Shown here one piece after another: positions 1 to 6,417 of a stretch of 7,475 nucleotides of DNA. Origin of the DNA: CAZWUW01 sp964636895 (GTDB lineage: Bacteria; Bacillota; Thermincolia; Thermincolales; CAZWUW01). The stretch is from positions 1 to 7,475 of the forward strand of contig CAZWUW010000111.1 in NCBI GenBank assembly GCA_964636895.1, read 5' to 3'. Below the pieces are notes generated by a model. That model had not been told where the DNA came from and did not search any database. It worked only from the letters and a program-made list of their open reading frames with translations. Position numbers and translations under genes: made by a program. Numbering within the stretch: the stretch's first letter is position 1; each line of letters opens with the position of its first letter.

Positions 1-1
1 T

Positions 2-877
2 CCAATGCGCACAATTGGCGGGGGCGCGGTCATTGACCCGCTGCCTGAGAAACATAAGCGCTTCCGGTCAGATGTTGTGGCAGCGCTGGCCACCAAAGAA
101 AAAGGTACAGCCGACGAGGTCATTGCTCAGTATCTGCGAGTTACCGGCACCCTTGTCAGTACTGATGAAATTGCCAAAGCCACCGGTTACAATGCCGGTG
201 AGGCAACGGCCGCCTTGCAAATTTTGACAGCGCGGGGAGAGGCACAAAAAGTTCCGGCGGATGGCAAGGAGTTTTATGCCGACAGTGATTTATATCGGCG
301 TTGGATCAGGGAAACTCAGGTTTTTCTGCGCAGCTTCCATGAAAAATACCCAATGCGCCCGGGGTGGGCCAAAGAGGAGATGCGCTCAAAAAGTTTTGCC
401 GGCATGCCGGCCAAACTTTTTAATTATCTGCTTAAGGTGTTGGAAGCAGACCGGGAAATCAGGGTAGTGGGTGAAAATGTGGCTTTATATGCATTCACGC
501 CCGAACTTACCGGTAAGCTTAAGGAAAATGCCGAGGCAATTCTCCGGGACTACCTTGCAGGCGAGTTTCAACCCCCGGAATGGTTGGAAATGGCCCGACA
601 TTATCAATTGAACCCTTCTGAGGCAGCAGAATTGCTAAACTATCTGTTGGTTCAAAACAGGCTGGCTAAACTGGAAGAAAACATTTATCTGCATAAGGAA
701 ATTCTGGCCCGAGGAAAAGCATTAATTACCGGTTTTTTGCAGGAAAATGGGGAAATTACCCTGGCGGAGGCCCGGGATTTGCTGAAGACTTCCCGTAAGT
801 ATGCCTTGCCGCTGTTGAATTATTTTGACCGGGAAAGAATAACCAGGCGTGTAGAGGATAAAAGGGTTGTTTATTAA
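2..877 (+). CDS. selB: Selenocysteine-specific elongation factor SelB, C-terminal part (5' partial)
   Basis: SelB is the GTPase that carries Sec-tRNA to the ribosome at UGA codons marked by a SECIS hairpin. Only the last 291 residues or so are visible; the GTPase domain lies upstream of the window. The reading frame is open from base 2, so the first ATG at 5 is internal (Pro-Met-Arg), not a start. The visible part opens with the end of the beta-barrel region, the SelB hallmark TIGGG followed by VIDP and KHKRF. The rest is helical, with repeated winged-helix-like units (for example around residues 95-160, 170-230 and 235-290), which in SelB form the mRNA-binding arm. The stop is TAA at 875-877. 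No intrinsic terminator follows. selA and selC are not in the window. A near-perfect 34-bp palindrome lies inside the gene at 388-421. Identification is strong, from the TIGGG motif plus the C-terminal architecture. Confidence 0.95.
   Translation, partial: PMRTIGGGAVIDPLPEKHKRFRSDVVAALATKEKGTADEVIAQYLRVTGTLVSTDEIAKATGYNAGEATAALQILTARGEAQKVPADGKEFYADSDLYRRWIRETQVFLRSFHEKYPMRPGWAKEEMRSKSFAGMPAKLFNYLLKVLEADREIRVVGENVALYAFTPELTGKLKENAEAILRDYLAGEFQPPEWLEMARHYQLNPSEAAELLNYLLVQNRLAKLEENIYLHKEILARGKALITGFLQENGEITLAEARDLLKTSRKYALPLLNYFDRERITRRVEDKRVVY
388..421. repeat. 34-bp near-perfect palindrome inside selB
   Basis: Bases 388-404 are the reverse complement of 405-421 except for one mismatched pair (T397 opposite C412). 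The core GCCGGCATGCCGGC (398-411) is perfect, and the flanks are an A5 run on the left and a T5 run on the right. As RNA it would fold into a GC-rich hairpin followed by U residues, resembling an intrinsic terminator within coding sequence. It is translated as ordinary selB sequence, so a role is unproven. Confidence 0.6.
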
Positions 878-891
878 GGGCTCGGTAGTGA

Positions 892-902
892 TTTCGACAA
901 AA
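892..902 (-). promoter_or_regulatory. Candidate Spo0A box
   Basis: The minus strand reads TTTTGTCGAAA here, matching the known Spo0A (0A) box core TGNCGAA with its usual A/T flanks. It lies 15 bp upstream of a sigma-H-like -35 and about 65 bp before the start codon of the REC-GGDEF gene. A site upstream of the promoter fits activation by phosphorylated Spo0A, but this is motif reading only. Confidence 0.5.
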
Positions 903-917
903 GAGCTATAATTTGGC

Positions 918-942
918 AGGAAATTTATCTGGGGGCGCGAAT
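918..942 (+). promoter_or_regulatory. Candidate sigma-H promoter for the c-di-GMP genes
   Basis: AGGAAAT at 918-924 and GAAT at 939-942 are separated by 14 bp. This fits the sigma-H pattern known from Bacillus (AGGAWWW, then 14-15 bp, then GAAT). Transcription would begin near 949-951, just ahead of the ribosome binding site GGGGGAG (953-959) of the gene at 966. A perfect TATAAT also occurs at 907-912, but no -35 sits at the right distance from it. The combination with the 0A box makes the sigma-H reading more likely. Confidence 0.45.
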
Positions 943-965
943 TACTTGGGTAGGGGGAGTTAGTT

Positions 966-1901
966 ATGGGCGAAATCGGTGACGACTGCCGGTCCAGTAG
1001 AAAACAGATCTTAATAGTTGATGATAACCCTTTAACCTTGCACCGGGTGGCCGGTTTTCTGGAAATCAGGGGTTATTCCGTTATGATTTGCAAAGATGCT
1101 GTCGGTGCTAAAAACATCCTTTTTCAGACTACTCCCGATTTAATTATCCTGGATATTATTCTCCCAGGGGAAGACGGTTATCAGTTATGCCGATGGATTA
1201 GGCAGGAGCCGCGGCTGCGTTATATTCCCATTGTTTTTGTAACGGCCAAAGATGAGTTGCATGACAAAATTGCCGGTCTGCAGTCCGGTGGCGATGATTA
1301 TATTACCAAACCATTTGCGCTGGAGGAAATAGCTGTCAGGATTGAAGTTATTTTACAACGTATGCAGGTATTTCACGATTTGTCTATGCGTGATGACCTT
1401 ACCGGGTGCTATAATCGCAGATATTTTAATGAACGGCTGGAAGAAGAGATTAACCGGTCAGGACGTAACAACCGGCCTTTTTCCATTGCTATTATGGATA
1501 TTGATTTTTTTAAAAAGACAAATGACACATACGGACATCAAGTCGGGGATTTTGTGCTGGTGCAGTTGGTCAGGTTTATGCACTACCGCCTCCGCAAGAG
1601 TGATTTTTTGGCCCGGCTGGGCGGGGAGGAGTTTGTGTTGCTGCTGCCTGAAACATCGGGTGAAAATGCCTTTGCTTTGTTGGAACGCCTGCGGCAGCAG
1701 TTGATGGAAGCGATTTTCCCCTACCATGATCCGGTGCTGGACGATTATATTGATATACAGATTACAGTCAGCACAGGCATTGCTACATACCCCTCTGATG
1801 CTGGCAGTGGCATAGTCTTGTTTGAGCTTGCGGACAAGGCTTTGTATACGGCCAAATCAACCGGTCGGAATGCTGTTTGCCGGTGTAATCTAAAAATATG
1901 A
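966..1901 (+). CDS. Response regulator diguanylate cyclase (REC-GGDEF, PleD-like)
   Basis: A 311-residue cytoplasmic protein expected to make cyclic di-GMP from two GTP when its receiver is phosphorylated. The receiver domain (about residues 14-132) has the acidic pair D19/D20, phosphoacceptor D63 in ILDII, T93 and K115 in TKPF, so all key residues are present. The GGDEF domain (about 140-307) has DDLTGCYNRRYF at its start, the metal-binding region MDIDFFK (D178) and the active-site loop GGEEF at 219-223. An RxxD inhibitory site (R210-D213) lies exactly five residues before GGEEF, so product feedback inhibition is likely. The start ATG follows GGGGGAG with 6-bp spacing. No histidine kinase is adjacent. 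The next gene begins 33 bp later and is probably co-transcribed. A Spo0A-box/sigma-H-like promoter precedes it. Its role in a particular behaviour (motility, biofilm, sporulation) cannot be read from sequence. Confidence 0.95.
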   Translation: MGEIGDDCRSSRKQILIVDDNPLTLHRVAGFLEIRGYSVMICKDAVGAKNILFQTTPDLIILDIILPGEDGYQLCRWIRQEPRLRYIPIVFVTAKDELHDKIAGLQSGGDDYITKPFALEEIAVRIEVILQRMQVFHDLSMRDDLTGCYNRRYFNERLEEEINRSGRNNRPFSIAIMDIDFFKKTNDTYGHQVGDFVLVQLVRFMHYRLRKSDFLARLGGEEFVLLLPETSGENAFALLERLRQQLMEAIFPYHDPVLDDYIDIQITVSTGIATYPSDAGSGIVLFELADKALYTAKSTGRNAVCRCNLKI

Positions 1902-1934
1902 TGCCTGTTAAAAGCCTTATTGAGGTGAAGCCTT

Positions 1935-3831
1935 ATGAGCTCGAAATTCAAATGGCAATTAAAAAGGCTGATTAATTTTTTAGATAAGAAAATAAATGTC
2001 AGCATCAGTACTAAAATTATGATCCCCTTTTTTGTTGTTGCCATAACAATTATTGGGGCGCTTTCATATTTTGCCACCGTCCGGATTAATAACGGTATAG
2101 CAGAAATGGAGCAGCGACGGGCCAACAGTGTGATGCAGAATACTTTGCGCGATTTTCAGAAGGAAGTTCAAAATGTGGAGGTTTATACCAGGTTGTTGGC
2201 TGACTCCGGTGAACTTAAGTCAGCTATCAATGATGCGAATAAAACAGTATTGTACGAGTTGCTGATACCGGTCAAATATTATGCCCGCCAGCAAAAAGTT
2301 GCGCTCTATGACAAAAACGGTCAATTATTAATACAGTTGTCTAATTCTGCAAGCCGCCCGCCAGAAGAGAAATTTGTGCCTTTGGCATTGGCGGGGTGAC
2401 GACAACGAATCTGGAAGTTACCGATACGGGGATGGATATATATGCTGTAACGCCGGTGCATTATGACCCGCATAAAACAGGTGATAAAATACCGGCCGGG
2501 GTATTGATTGTTGACCGGCATATCACTGACCAGGATTTTGCCGTCATCAAGAACCGGGAAGGCGTGGAAATTACCGTTTTTAAGGAGGGTAAACCGGTTA
2601 CTTCTACTTTGGACCTGAAGAGTCAAAAGGATTTAATGGCAGAGTTGACACAGGCTATCGGGCAAAAAAAAATTTTTTTATATGCTGTCGGATAAGAATA
2701 ATGTGGCATATATCAACACCTGGCAGGAGATTGGCGATGGCGGAATCATCTCGGTTATGGTACCGAACAATGACCTAATGGCAATAAACAGGGATCTGGC
2801 CAGAGACGTTTTGGGGGTTACATTGTTGGCCGGGGCGCTGATATTGTTGGCCAGTTATGTACTGGCTAAAGTATTGCTGCGGCCGGTGGCCCATTTGCTG
2901 GCGGCTACCAGGGCCATTACTAACGGTGATTTTAGCCGCAGTATTGAAGTTTTTACCCGGGATGAGTTTGGTGAACTGGGGGCGGCCATAAATTATATGG
3001 CTGACAGAATCAAGGAGCGTCTGGCGGAAGCGGAGTACCTGGCTACCATTGACGGTTTGACCGGTTTATATAATCACAGGTATTTTCAGCAAAGGCTGGA
3101 GGAAGAAATGCAGCGGGCTGAGTGGATGAAACAACCTTTATCGCTGGTCATTATAGATATTGATTATTTTAAGCATTATAATGACAGTCACGGTCATCCG
3201 GCGGTCGATAAGGTGCTGCAGCAAATTGGCCGGATAATGCAAAAAAAACATTCGTGGCGTGGATATTGTCGCCCGCTATGGTGGTGAAGAGTTTGCAGCG
3301 ATTTTGGTGGATACTGCTCCGGAAGAGGCTGTGGAAGTAGCAGAGCGTATCCGGCAGACGGTAGCAGCGTTTCCTTTTACCGGCAGGGAAGAGTAGCCTG
3401 CCGGTAAACTCACGATTTCTATGGGCATTGCTTCCTTCCCGGCTAACGCCTATAAAAAAGATGACCTGATTAAAATGGCGGATGATGCTTTATATAAGAC
3501 TAAGTACATTAGTAAAAACAAGGTTGTGCTTTATTATTCGGTGTTGGATGAATTAAAAGCCGGTCTGGATAAATCGGAATATGACCTTATAAATACTATT
3601 AAGACCCTGATTTCAGTTATTAACTCCAAAGACAAATATACTTTTGGCCACTCCGAACGTGTGGTGCATTATGCGGTGGCTGTTGGCAGAGCTATGGGGC
3701 TAATGGAACCTGAACTGAGAGTCATCCGGGTAGGCGCTTATCTGCATGACATTGGGAAAATCGAGATTGACCGGGAGGTTTTAAACAAGGAAGGTGTTTT
3801 TGGATATATTGGAAAAGCTGGCATCGGATAA
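1935..3831 (+). pseudogene. Decayed membrane c-di-GMP sensor: TM-sensor-TM-HAMP-GGDEF-truncated HD-GYP
   Basis: The reading frame starts at ATG 1935 behind GAGGTG (1922-1927). It encodes an N-terminal membrane segment (about residues 30-52), an extracytoplasmic sensor region, a second membrane segment (about 2799-2876), a HAMP linker, a GGDEF domain and the beginning of an HD-GYP domain. Lesions seen: a one-base loss at the G run 2393-2396, giving TGA at 2397; a one-base gain in the A9/T7 tract 2664-2679; a one-base gain in the A8 run 3241-3248; and an in-frame TAG at 3394-3396. Once frames are corrected, the GGEEF (3280-3294) and RxxD inhibitory site (3253-3264) are intact. The HD-GYP part keeps GHSERV and the HD pair (3745-3750) but ends at 3831, and the GYP half is missing. 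HD-GYP proteins degrade c-di-GMP, so the ancestor was probably a bifunctional sensor. The fragment 3421-3831 could still be translated, but it lacks a complete domain. Sequencing error could explain the homopolymer shifts, but not easily the TAG and the truncation. Confidence 0.85.
3376..3408. repeat. Perfect 12-bp inverted repeat around the amber codon
   Basis: TTTACCGGCAGG (3376-3387) and CCTGCCGGTAAA (3397-3408) are exact reverse complements separated by nine bases. The loop ends with the in-frame TAG at 3394-3396 of the decayed HAMP-GGDEF-HD-GYP gene. The hairpin lies between the GGEEF motif and the last conserved strand of the GGDEF domain. No T tract follows, so it is not a terminator. 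Confidence 0.6.
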
Positions 3832-3861
3832 AGATAAAATAGTGTGTTAAATGGCCCGGCC

Positions 3862-3893
3862 TTGACAAATAATATAATCAAAGCAGCTATTTT
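3862..3893 (+). promoter_or_regulatory. Candidate sigma-A promoter for the LarA-family gene
   Basis: A perfect TTGACA (3862-3867) lies in the gap between the decayed sensor gene and the racemase gene. The matching -10 is poor: TATTTT at 3888-3893 is 20 bp away, and the perfect TATAAT at 3873-3878 is only 5 bp away. The gap contains no terminator. A promoter here is plausible because the upstream gene is broken. Confidence 0.35.
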
Positions 3894-3914
3894 CTTGAAG
3901 GAAATGTGATTATT

Positions 3915-5168
3915 ATGCCGGTGCTTAGGTTGCCGTATGGCAGTACATACCTTGAGGCCGAAATACCGGCCGCAAATTTGCTGGGGGTAATCAGACCCCA
4001 TACCGCCGGGTGCGATTCCAATGAAGCGGTGTTAATCAGGGCAGCACTTGACTGTCCTGAAGGCACCGCTATTTTGCCGGAGCTGGCCCGGGGGCGGAAA
4101 GACGCGGTAATTGTTATCAGTGACGTTACCCGTTTGATGCCGACAGCTCGGGTATTGCCGCATATTCTGGCGGATTTGGCGGCCGGTGGTATTGATAACG
4201 ATAAAGTAACGGTTATCATCGGCTTGGGGAACCACCGACAGGTAGCAGCGGTGGAAAAGCGGGAACTGCTCGGCGCCGCTTTATATGGCCGGCTAAAGTG
4301 TATCAACAGTACGGATACGGAATTCGTCCGCCTGGGCTGCACCCGCCGCGGTACGCCGGTAGAGATTTGCCGGGCAGTGCGGGATGCGGAGCTGACGATC
4401 TGTACGGGTAATATTGAGTTCCACCGGTTAAGTGGCTTTTCCGGCGGGGCAAAAGCAATCATGCCGGGGGTGGCGGGCAGGGAAGCGATTACCCATAATC
4501 ATGCTATGTCGGAACTGCCCGGAGTTGGTCCGGGCCGGTTAACTGGAAACCCGGTGCGGGAAGATATGGAGGAATTTGCCCGGATAGTTGGCGTGGAGTT
4601 TCTTTTTAATGTTGTGACTGATCAGACAGGTAATATAATTGGCGCCTATGCCGGGGATTTGCTGGCTGCGCACCGCCAGGGCTGCCGCCAGGTAGAACGG
4701 TTGTATCGGCTGCGAGTGGAAAAACCGGCAGATATTGTAGTAGTTTCACCGGGCGGCCGGCCCAAAGATGCCAGTGTCTATCAAACGCAAAAAGCTTTAC
4801 TTAATGCCCTGGACATTTGCCGGCCTGGCGGTTCCATAATTGTTGCCGCACAATGCCCGGAAGGATACGGTGACGAAGTTTTTGCCCGCTGGCTGGAGGA
4901 GGCGGATACTCCGTCGGACCTCCATAACCGGCTGCGGCAAAGGTTTGTGCTGGGGGGGCATAAAGCCAAAACGGTCTTAAAGGCGATTGGAAAAAACGAC
5001 GTTTTTTTGGTTTCCGAAATGTCGGAGCTGGCTGTGCGCAAGCTGTTTTATCATCCTGTGGGGACTTTGCAGGAAGCGGTAAATACTGTTCTGGCCAGGC
5101 ACGGTGCCGGTGCCGGCATCTGGGTAATGCCTTATGGCGGGTTATGTCTGCCCGAGTTGAAGCAATGA
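3915..5168 (+). CDS. larA: LarA-family nickel-pincer lactate racemase (or related 2-hydroxyacid racemase/epimerase)
   Basis: A 417-residue cytoplasmic enzyme of the LarA (DUF2088) family, which interconverts D- and L-lactate or related 2-hydroxyacids using the nickel-pincer nucleotide cofactor. Residues equivalent to the known LarA active site are present with matching spacing: D70/R73, H107 in GLGNHR, H170, K180 in GFSGGAKAIMPG, H196, and Y289/Q290/K293. K180 corresponds to the lysine that binds the cofactor covalently. No signal peptide or membrane segment is seen. The start is ATG 3915, 12 bp after AGGA (3899-3902). An in-frame GTG at 3906 would add three residues but is only 3 bp from that site. 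The cofactor-making genes larB, larC and larE and the permease larD are not adjacent, so they must lie elsewhere if the protein is active. The substrate is uncertain, since LarA relatives act on several hydroxyacids and sugars' acids. A hairpin terminator follows at 5183-5245. Confidence 0.88.
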   Translation: MPVLRLPYGSTYLEAEIPAANLLGVIRPHTAGCDSNEAVLIRAALDCPEGTAILPELARGRKDAVIVISDVTRLMPTARVLPHILADLAAGGIDNDKVTVIIGLGNHRQVAAVEKRELLGAALYGRLKCINSTDTEFVRLGCTRRGTPVEICRAVRDAELTICTGNIEFHRLSGFSGGAKAIMPGVAGREAITHNHAMSELPGVGPGRLTGNPVREDMEEFARIVGVEFLFNVVTDQTGNIIGAYAGDLLAAHRQGCRQVERLYRLRVEKPADIVVVSPGGRPKDASVYQTQKALLNALDICRPGGSIIVAAQCPEGYGDEVFARWLEEADTPSDLHNRLRQRFVLGGHKAKTVLKAIGKNDVFLVSEMSELAVRKLFYHPVGTLQEAVNTVLARHGAGAGIWVMPYGGLCLPELKQ

Positions 5169-5170
5169 TA

Positions 5171-5200
5171 AGAGTGAAGAGTGAAGAGTGAAGAGTGAAG
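5171..5200 (+). repeat. Four tandem copies of AGAGTGA
   Basis: The 7-bp unit AGAGTGA is repeated four times without interruption (5171-5198) plus two bases, beginning 3 bp after the larA stop. Part of it forms the ascending arm of the terminator hairpin, with CACTCTTC (5230-5237) as the partner. Confidence 0.85.
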
Positions 5201-5245
5201 ACGTAGTAATAGTACTACGGTTCACCATCCACTCTTCTTTTTTTT
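5183..5245 (+). terminator. Intrinsic terminator of the LarA-family gene
   Basis: A long imperfect hairpin: GAAGAGTG (5183-5190) pairs with CACTCTTC (5230-5237), GTGAA (5195-5199) with TTCAC (5221-5225), and CGTAGTA (5202-5208) with TACTACG (5213-5219) around an ATAG loop. A T8 run (5238-5245) follows. The T run overlaps the stop codon of the convergent DUF1540 gene, so the two genes are separated only by this structure. On the minus strand the hairpin lacks a T tail. Confidence 0.8.
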
Positions 5246-5390
5246 ACTGTGGTTTAAAAGTCTCACAAGCCGTACCGTCACTGGTTTTGACCTGCTGGTC
5301 GCCACTGGACCGGACTTCAATGTTATCGGCATGACAAAGCATGTTATTCTGGAAAGCACATTCTTCAACAACGCATTTAATTTCAGGCAT
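5244..5390 (-). CDS. DUF1540 cysteine miniprotein
   Basis: A 48-residue protein read on the minus strand from ATG 5390-5388 to TAA at 5246-5244. It begins MPEIKCVVEECAF and ends ACETFKPQ. Four cysteines (C6, C11, C19, C42) in the order C-x4-C-x7-C, then a distant C-x-T-F, are the hallmark of the DUF1540 family of small Firmicute proteins, suggesting metal binding. A perfect ribosome binding site AGGAGGTG (5399-5406) lies 8 bp upstream. The gene is convergent with the LarA-family gene and divergent from ybaB. DUF1540 proteins have no settled biochemical function; they are common in spore-forming Clostridia. No clear promoter was recognised in the shared upstream region. Confidence 0.88.
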   Translation of the reverse strand: MPEIKCVVEECAFQNNMLCHADNIEVRSSGDQQVKTSDGTACETFKPQ

Positions 5391-5532
5391 ACTGGTTTCA
5401 CCTCCTCGATAATACATTTACTGCCGTTTGTAGTTTAGGCATTAGCATGAAAAAATATGTAACTATTCTACAAGGACTGAATATATTGTAATGATATGGA
5501 CGGCACAAAAAAACAAAAGGAGGACGATTGAT
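5391..5532. promoter_or_regulatory. Divergent intergenic region between DUF1540 and ybaB genes
   Basis: This 142-bp, AT-rich stretch must carry promoters for both the minus-strand DUF1540 gene and the plus-strand ybaB gene. It holds the two strong ribosome binding sites (5399-5406 minus; 5518-5523 plus) and a 6-bp inverted repeat TTGTAG/CTACAA (5428-5433, 5468-5473). Several AT-rich -10-like words occur (TATATT 5482-5487, TGTAAT 5487-5492), but no well-spaced -35 partner was found. Confidence 0.4.
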
Positions 5533-5859
5533 TTGGTTGAGGGTCAGTTAGGTAAACTTTTGTTACAGGCCCAAAAACTTCAGGCTGATATGGCGCGGGT
5601 GCAGGAACAATTGAAACAGCTGACAGTTGAGGCCACTGCTGAGGGCGGGTCAATAAAAGTTACTGCTAATGGCCAGCAGGAAATAACGGATGTTTATCTT
5701 GATTCAGGGTTTGTACACCCGGCCAATACCAGGGCATTGCAAAAGATAATCCACACAGCGGTAAATGATGCTCTAAACAAGTCGCGGGAACTGGCTAAAA
5801 GTGAAATGATGAAAGCAACGGGTGGTTTTAATTTATCGAATTTAACCGGCCTGTTTTAA
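5533..5859 (+). CDS. ybaB: YbaB/EbfC-family nucleoid-associated protein
   Basis: A 108-residue cytoplasmic DNA-binding protein. YbaB/EbfC proteins form dimers that bind DNA and coat the nucleoid. The order matches the family: an N-terminal helix rich in Gln/Leu/Lys (about 5-32, beginning GQLGKLLLQAQKLQADM), a beta region with GGSIKVTANGQQEITDVYLD (about 38-57), a long helix containing VNDALNKSRELAKSEM, and the C-terminal TGGFNL...GLF. The start chosen is TTG 5533, nine bases after AGGAGG (5518-5523); the upstream ATG at 5491 lacks such a site and would add 14 atypical residues. In most Firmicutes ybaB sits between dnaX and recR; here it is not next to either, so it may be a second copy. The following gene starts 29 bp after its stop. 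A bulged inverted repeat (5846-5867) spans the stop codon but has no T tail. Confidence 0.9.
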   Translation: MVEGQLGKLLLQAQKLQADMARVQEQLKQLTVEATAEGGSIKVTANGQQEITDVYLDSGFVHPANTRALQKIIHTAVNDALNKSRELAKSEMMKATGGFNLSNLTGLF

Positions 5860-5888
5860 GCAGCCGGAATTTATGAAGGAGGACTGGT

Positions 5889-6389
5889 ATGGGGGACGAT
5901 AACAACATTTTTGGCATCGGAGAGCATTCCATGCTGGATAAATTTATTACTATGCTGGACCGGCAGACGGATACAAAACTTACGCCTGTTCAATTAATGG
6001 GAATGCTTAGTCTTTATAGCTTGCTTGGCATATTGGATTTAATGCGCGGCACAGCAGACACGGGGATTAAGGATATATCCGCCCTGGCCAATTTAAGCTC
6101 TCTGGCCGGTAAAGCTGCCAAGTCGCCGGAAGGGCCGGCCATCAAAGATGCGTTGCTGGGGCTTTTGGGCGGTCAGAATCAGTCCGGCTCTGACCTTGGT
6201 GCTTTATTAAACATGGTTGGTGGTAACAAAAAAATAAACCCGCAAATGCTATTGACCCTGATGAGTTTGCTAAACTCGCAGTCCGGTGCCGCCAAAGGCG
6301 AGCAGTCCGTTGCTAAGGTTGGAACTGCTAAAACTGAAGGCGCACCCCGGGAGAAAGTCGGGGAGGTGCAGAAGGATAAATCGAGTTAA
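5889..6389 (+). CDS. Unrecognised 166-residue protein, Leu/Gly/Met-rich with charged tail
   Basis: I do not recognise this family. ATG 5889 follows GAAGGAGG (5875-5882) with 6-bp spacing, so translation is convincing. The protein has a short acidic start, an amphipathic to hydrophobic stretch at about 31-52 (LMGMLSLYSLLGILDLM) that could be a buried helix or a weak membrane helix, and an Ala/Ser-rich middle. Three similar Leu/Gly/Asn segments follow at about 88-98, 103-113 and 119-131. A Lys/Glu-rich, probably disordered tail covers about 134-166. No cysteines, no histidine cluster and no catalytic motif are visible. It is the second gene after ybaB and probably shares its transcript, which ends at the terminator right after its stop. 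A structural or DNA-/membrane-associated role is possible but is only inference. Confidence 0.8.
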   Translation: MGDDNNIFGIGEHSMLDKFITMLDRQTDTKLTPVQLMGMLSLYSLLGILDLMRGTADTGIKDISALANLSSLAGKAAKSPEGPAIKDALLGLLGGQNQSGSDLGALLNMVGGNKKINPQMLLTLMSLLNSQSGAAKGEQSVAKVGTAKTEGAPREKVGEVQKDKSS

Positions 6390-6417
6390 ACTCCCAACGG
6401 GGAGTTTTTTCTTTTTT
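6388..6417 (+). terminator. Intrinsic terminator after the ybaB-166 aa gene pair
   Basis: AAACTCCC (6388-6395) and GGGAGTTT (6400-6407) form an 8-bp perfect stem around AACG. A T6 run (6405-6410) follows and then, after one C, a second T6 run (6412-6417). It overlaps the TAA stop of the preceding gene. Confidence 0.92.

Noticed and set aside
506..517. Palindrome CTTACCGGTAAG in selB, and TTACCGG/CCGGTAA at 7285-7303 in the Mur ligase-like gene
   Set aside because: ACCGG and CCGGT words are common throughout the window, so short palindromes of this kind are expected from composition.
907..912. Perfect TATAAT as a sigma-A -10 element
   Set aside because: The region 16-18 bp upstream has no TTGACA-like sequence; the nearby TCGACA is only 7 bp away and is better read as part of the Spo0A box.
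1745..2125. 126-residue minus-strand reading frame across the gap between the two GGDEF genes
   Set aside because: It is antisense to the GGDEF C-terminus and the sensor N-terminus; its hydrophobic stretch is the complement of a real membrane segment.
2397..2399. TGA in the sensor gene as a selenocysteine codon, given selB nearby
   Set aside because: The frame beyond the TGA does not resemble the family, whereas adding one G to the G run restores it. A frameshift explains the data better.
3394..3396. In-frame TAG as a pyrrolysine codon
   Set aside because: Family relatives are expected to have an ordinary residue here, no pyl genes are visible, and the gene carries several other lesions. 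Nonsense mutation is simpler.
3887..4462. 191-residue minus-strand reading frame opposite larA
   Set aside because: It lies antisense to the strongly conserved LarA N-terminal half, is of Arg/Ser-rich shadow composition and has no recognisable domain.
5491..5532. Upstream ATG start for ybaB
   Set aside because: There is no ribosome binding site in front of ATG 5491, and the AGGAGG at 5518-5523 would lie inside the gene, correctly spaced for TTG 5533.
5846..5867. Inverted repeat over the ybaB stop codon as a terminator
   Set aside because: The stem has a bulge and no T tract follows; the next gene has its ribosome binding site only 8 bp further on.
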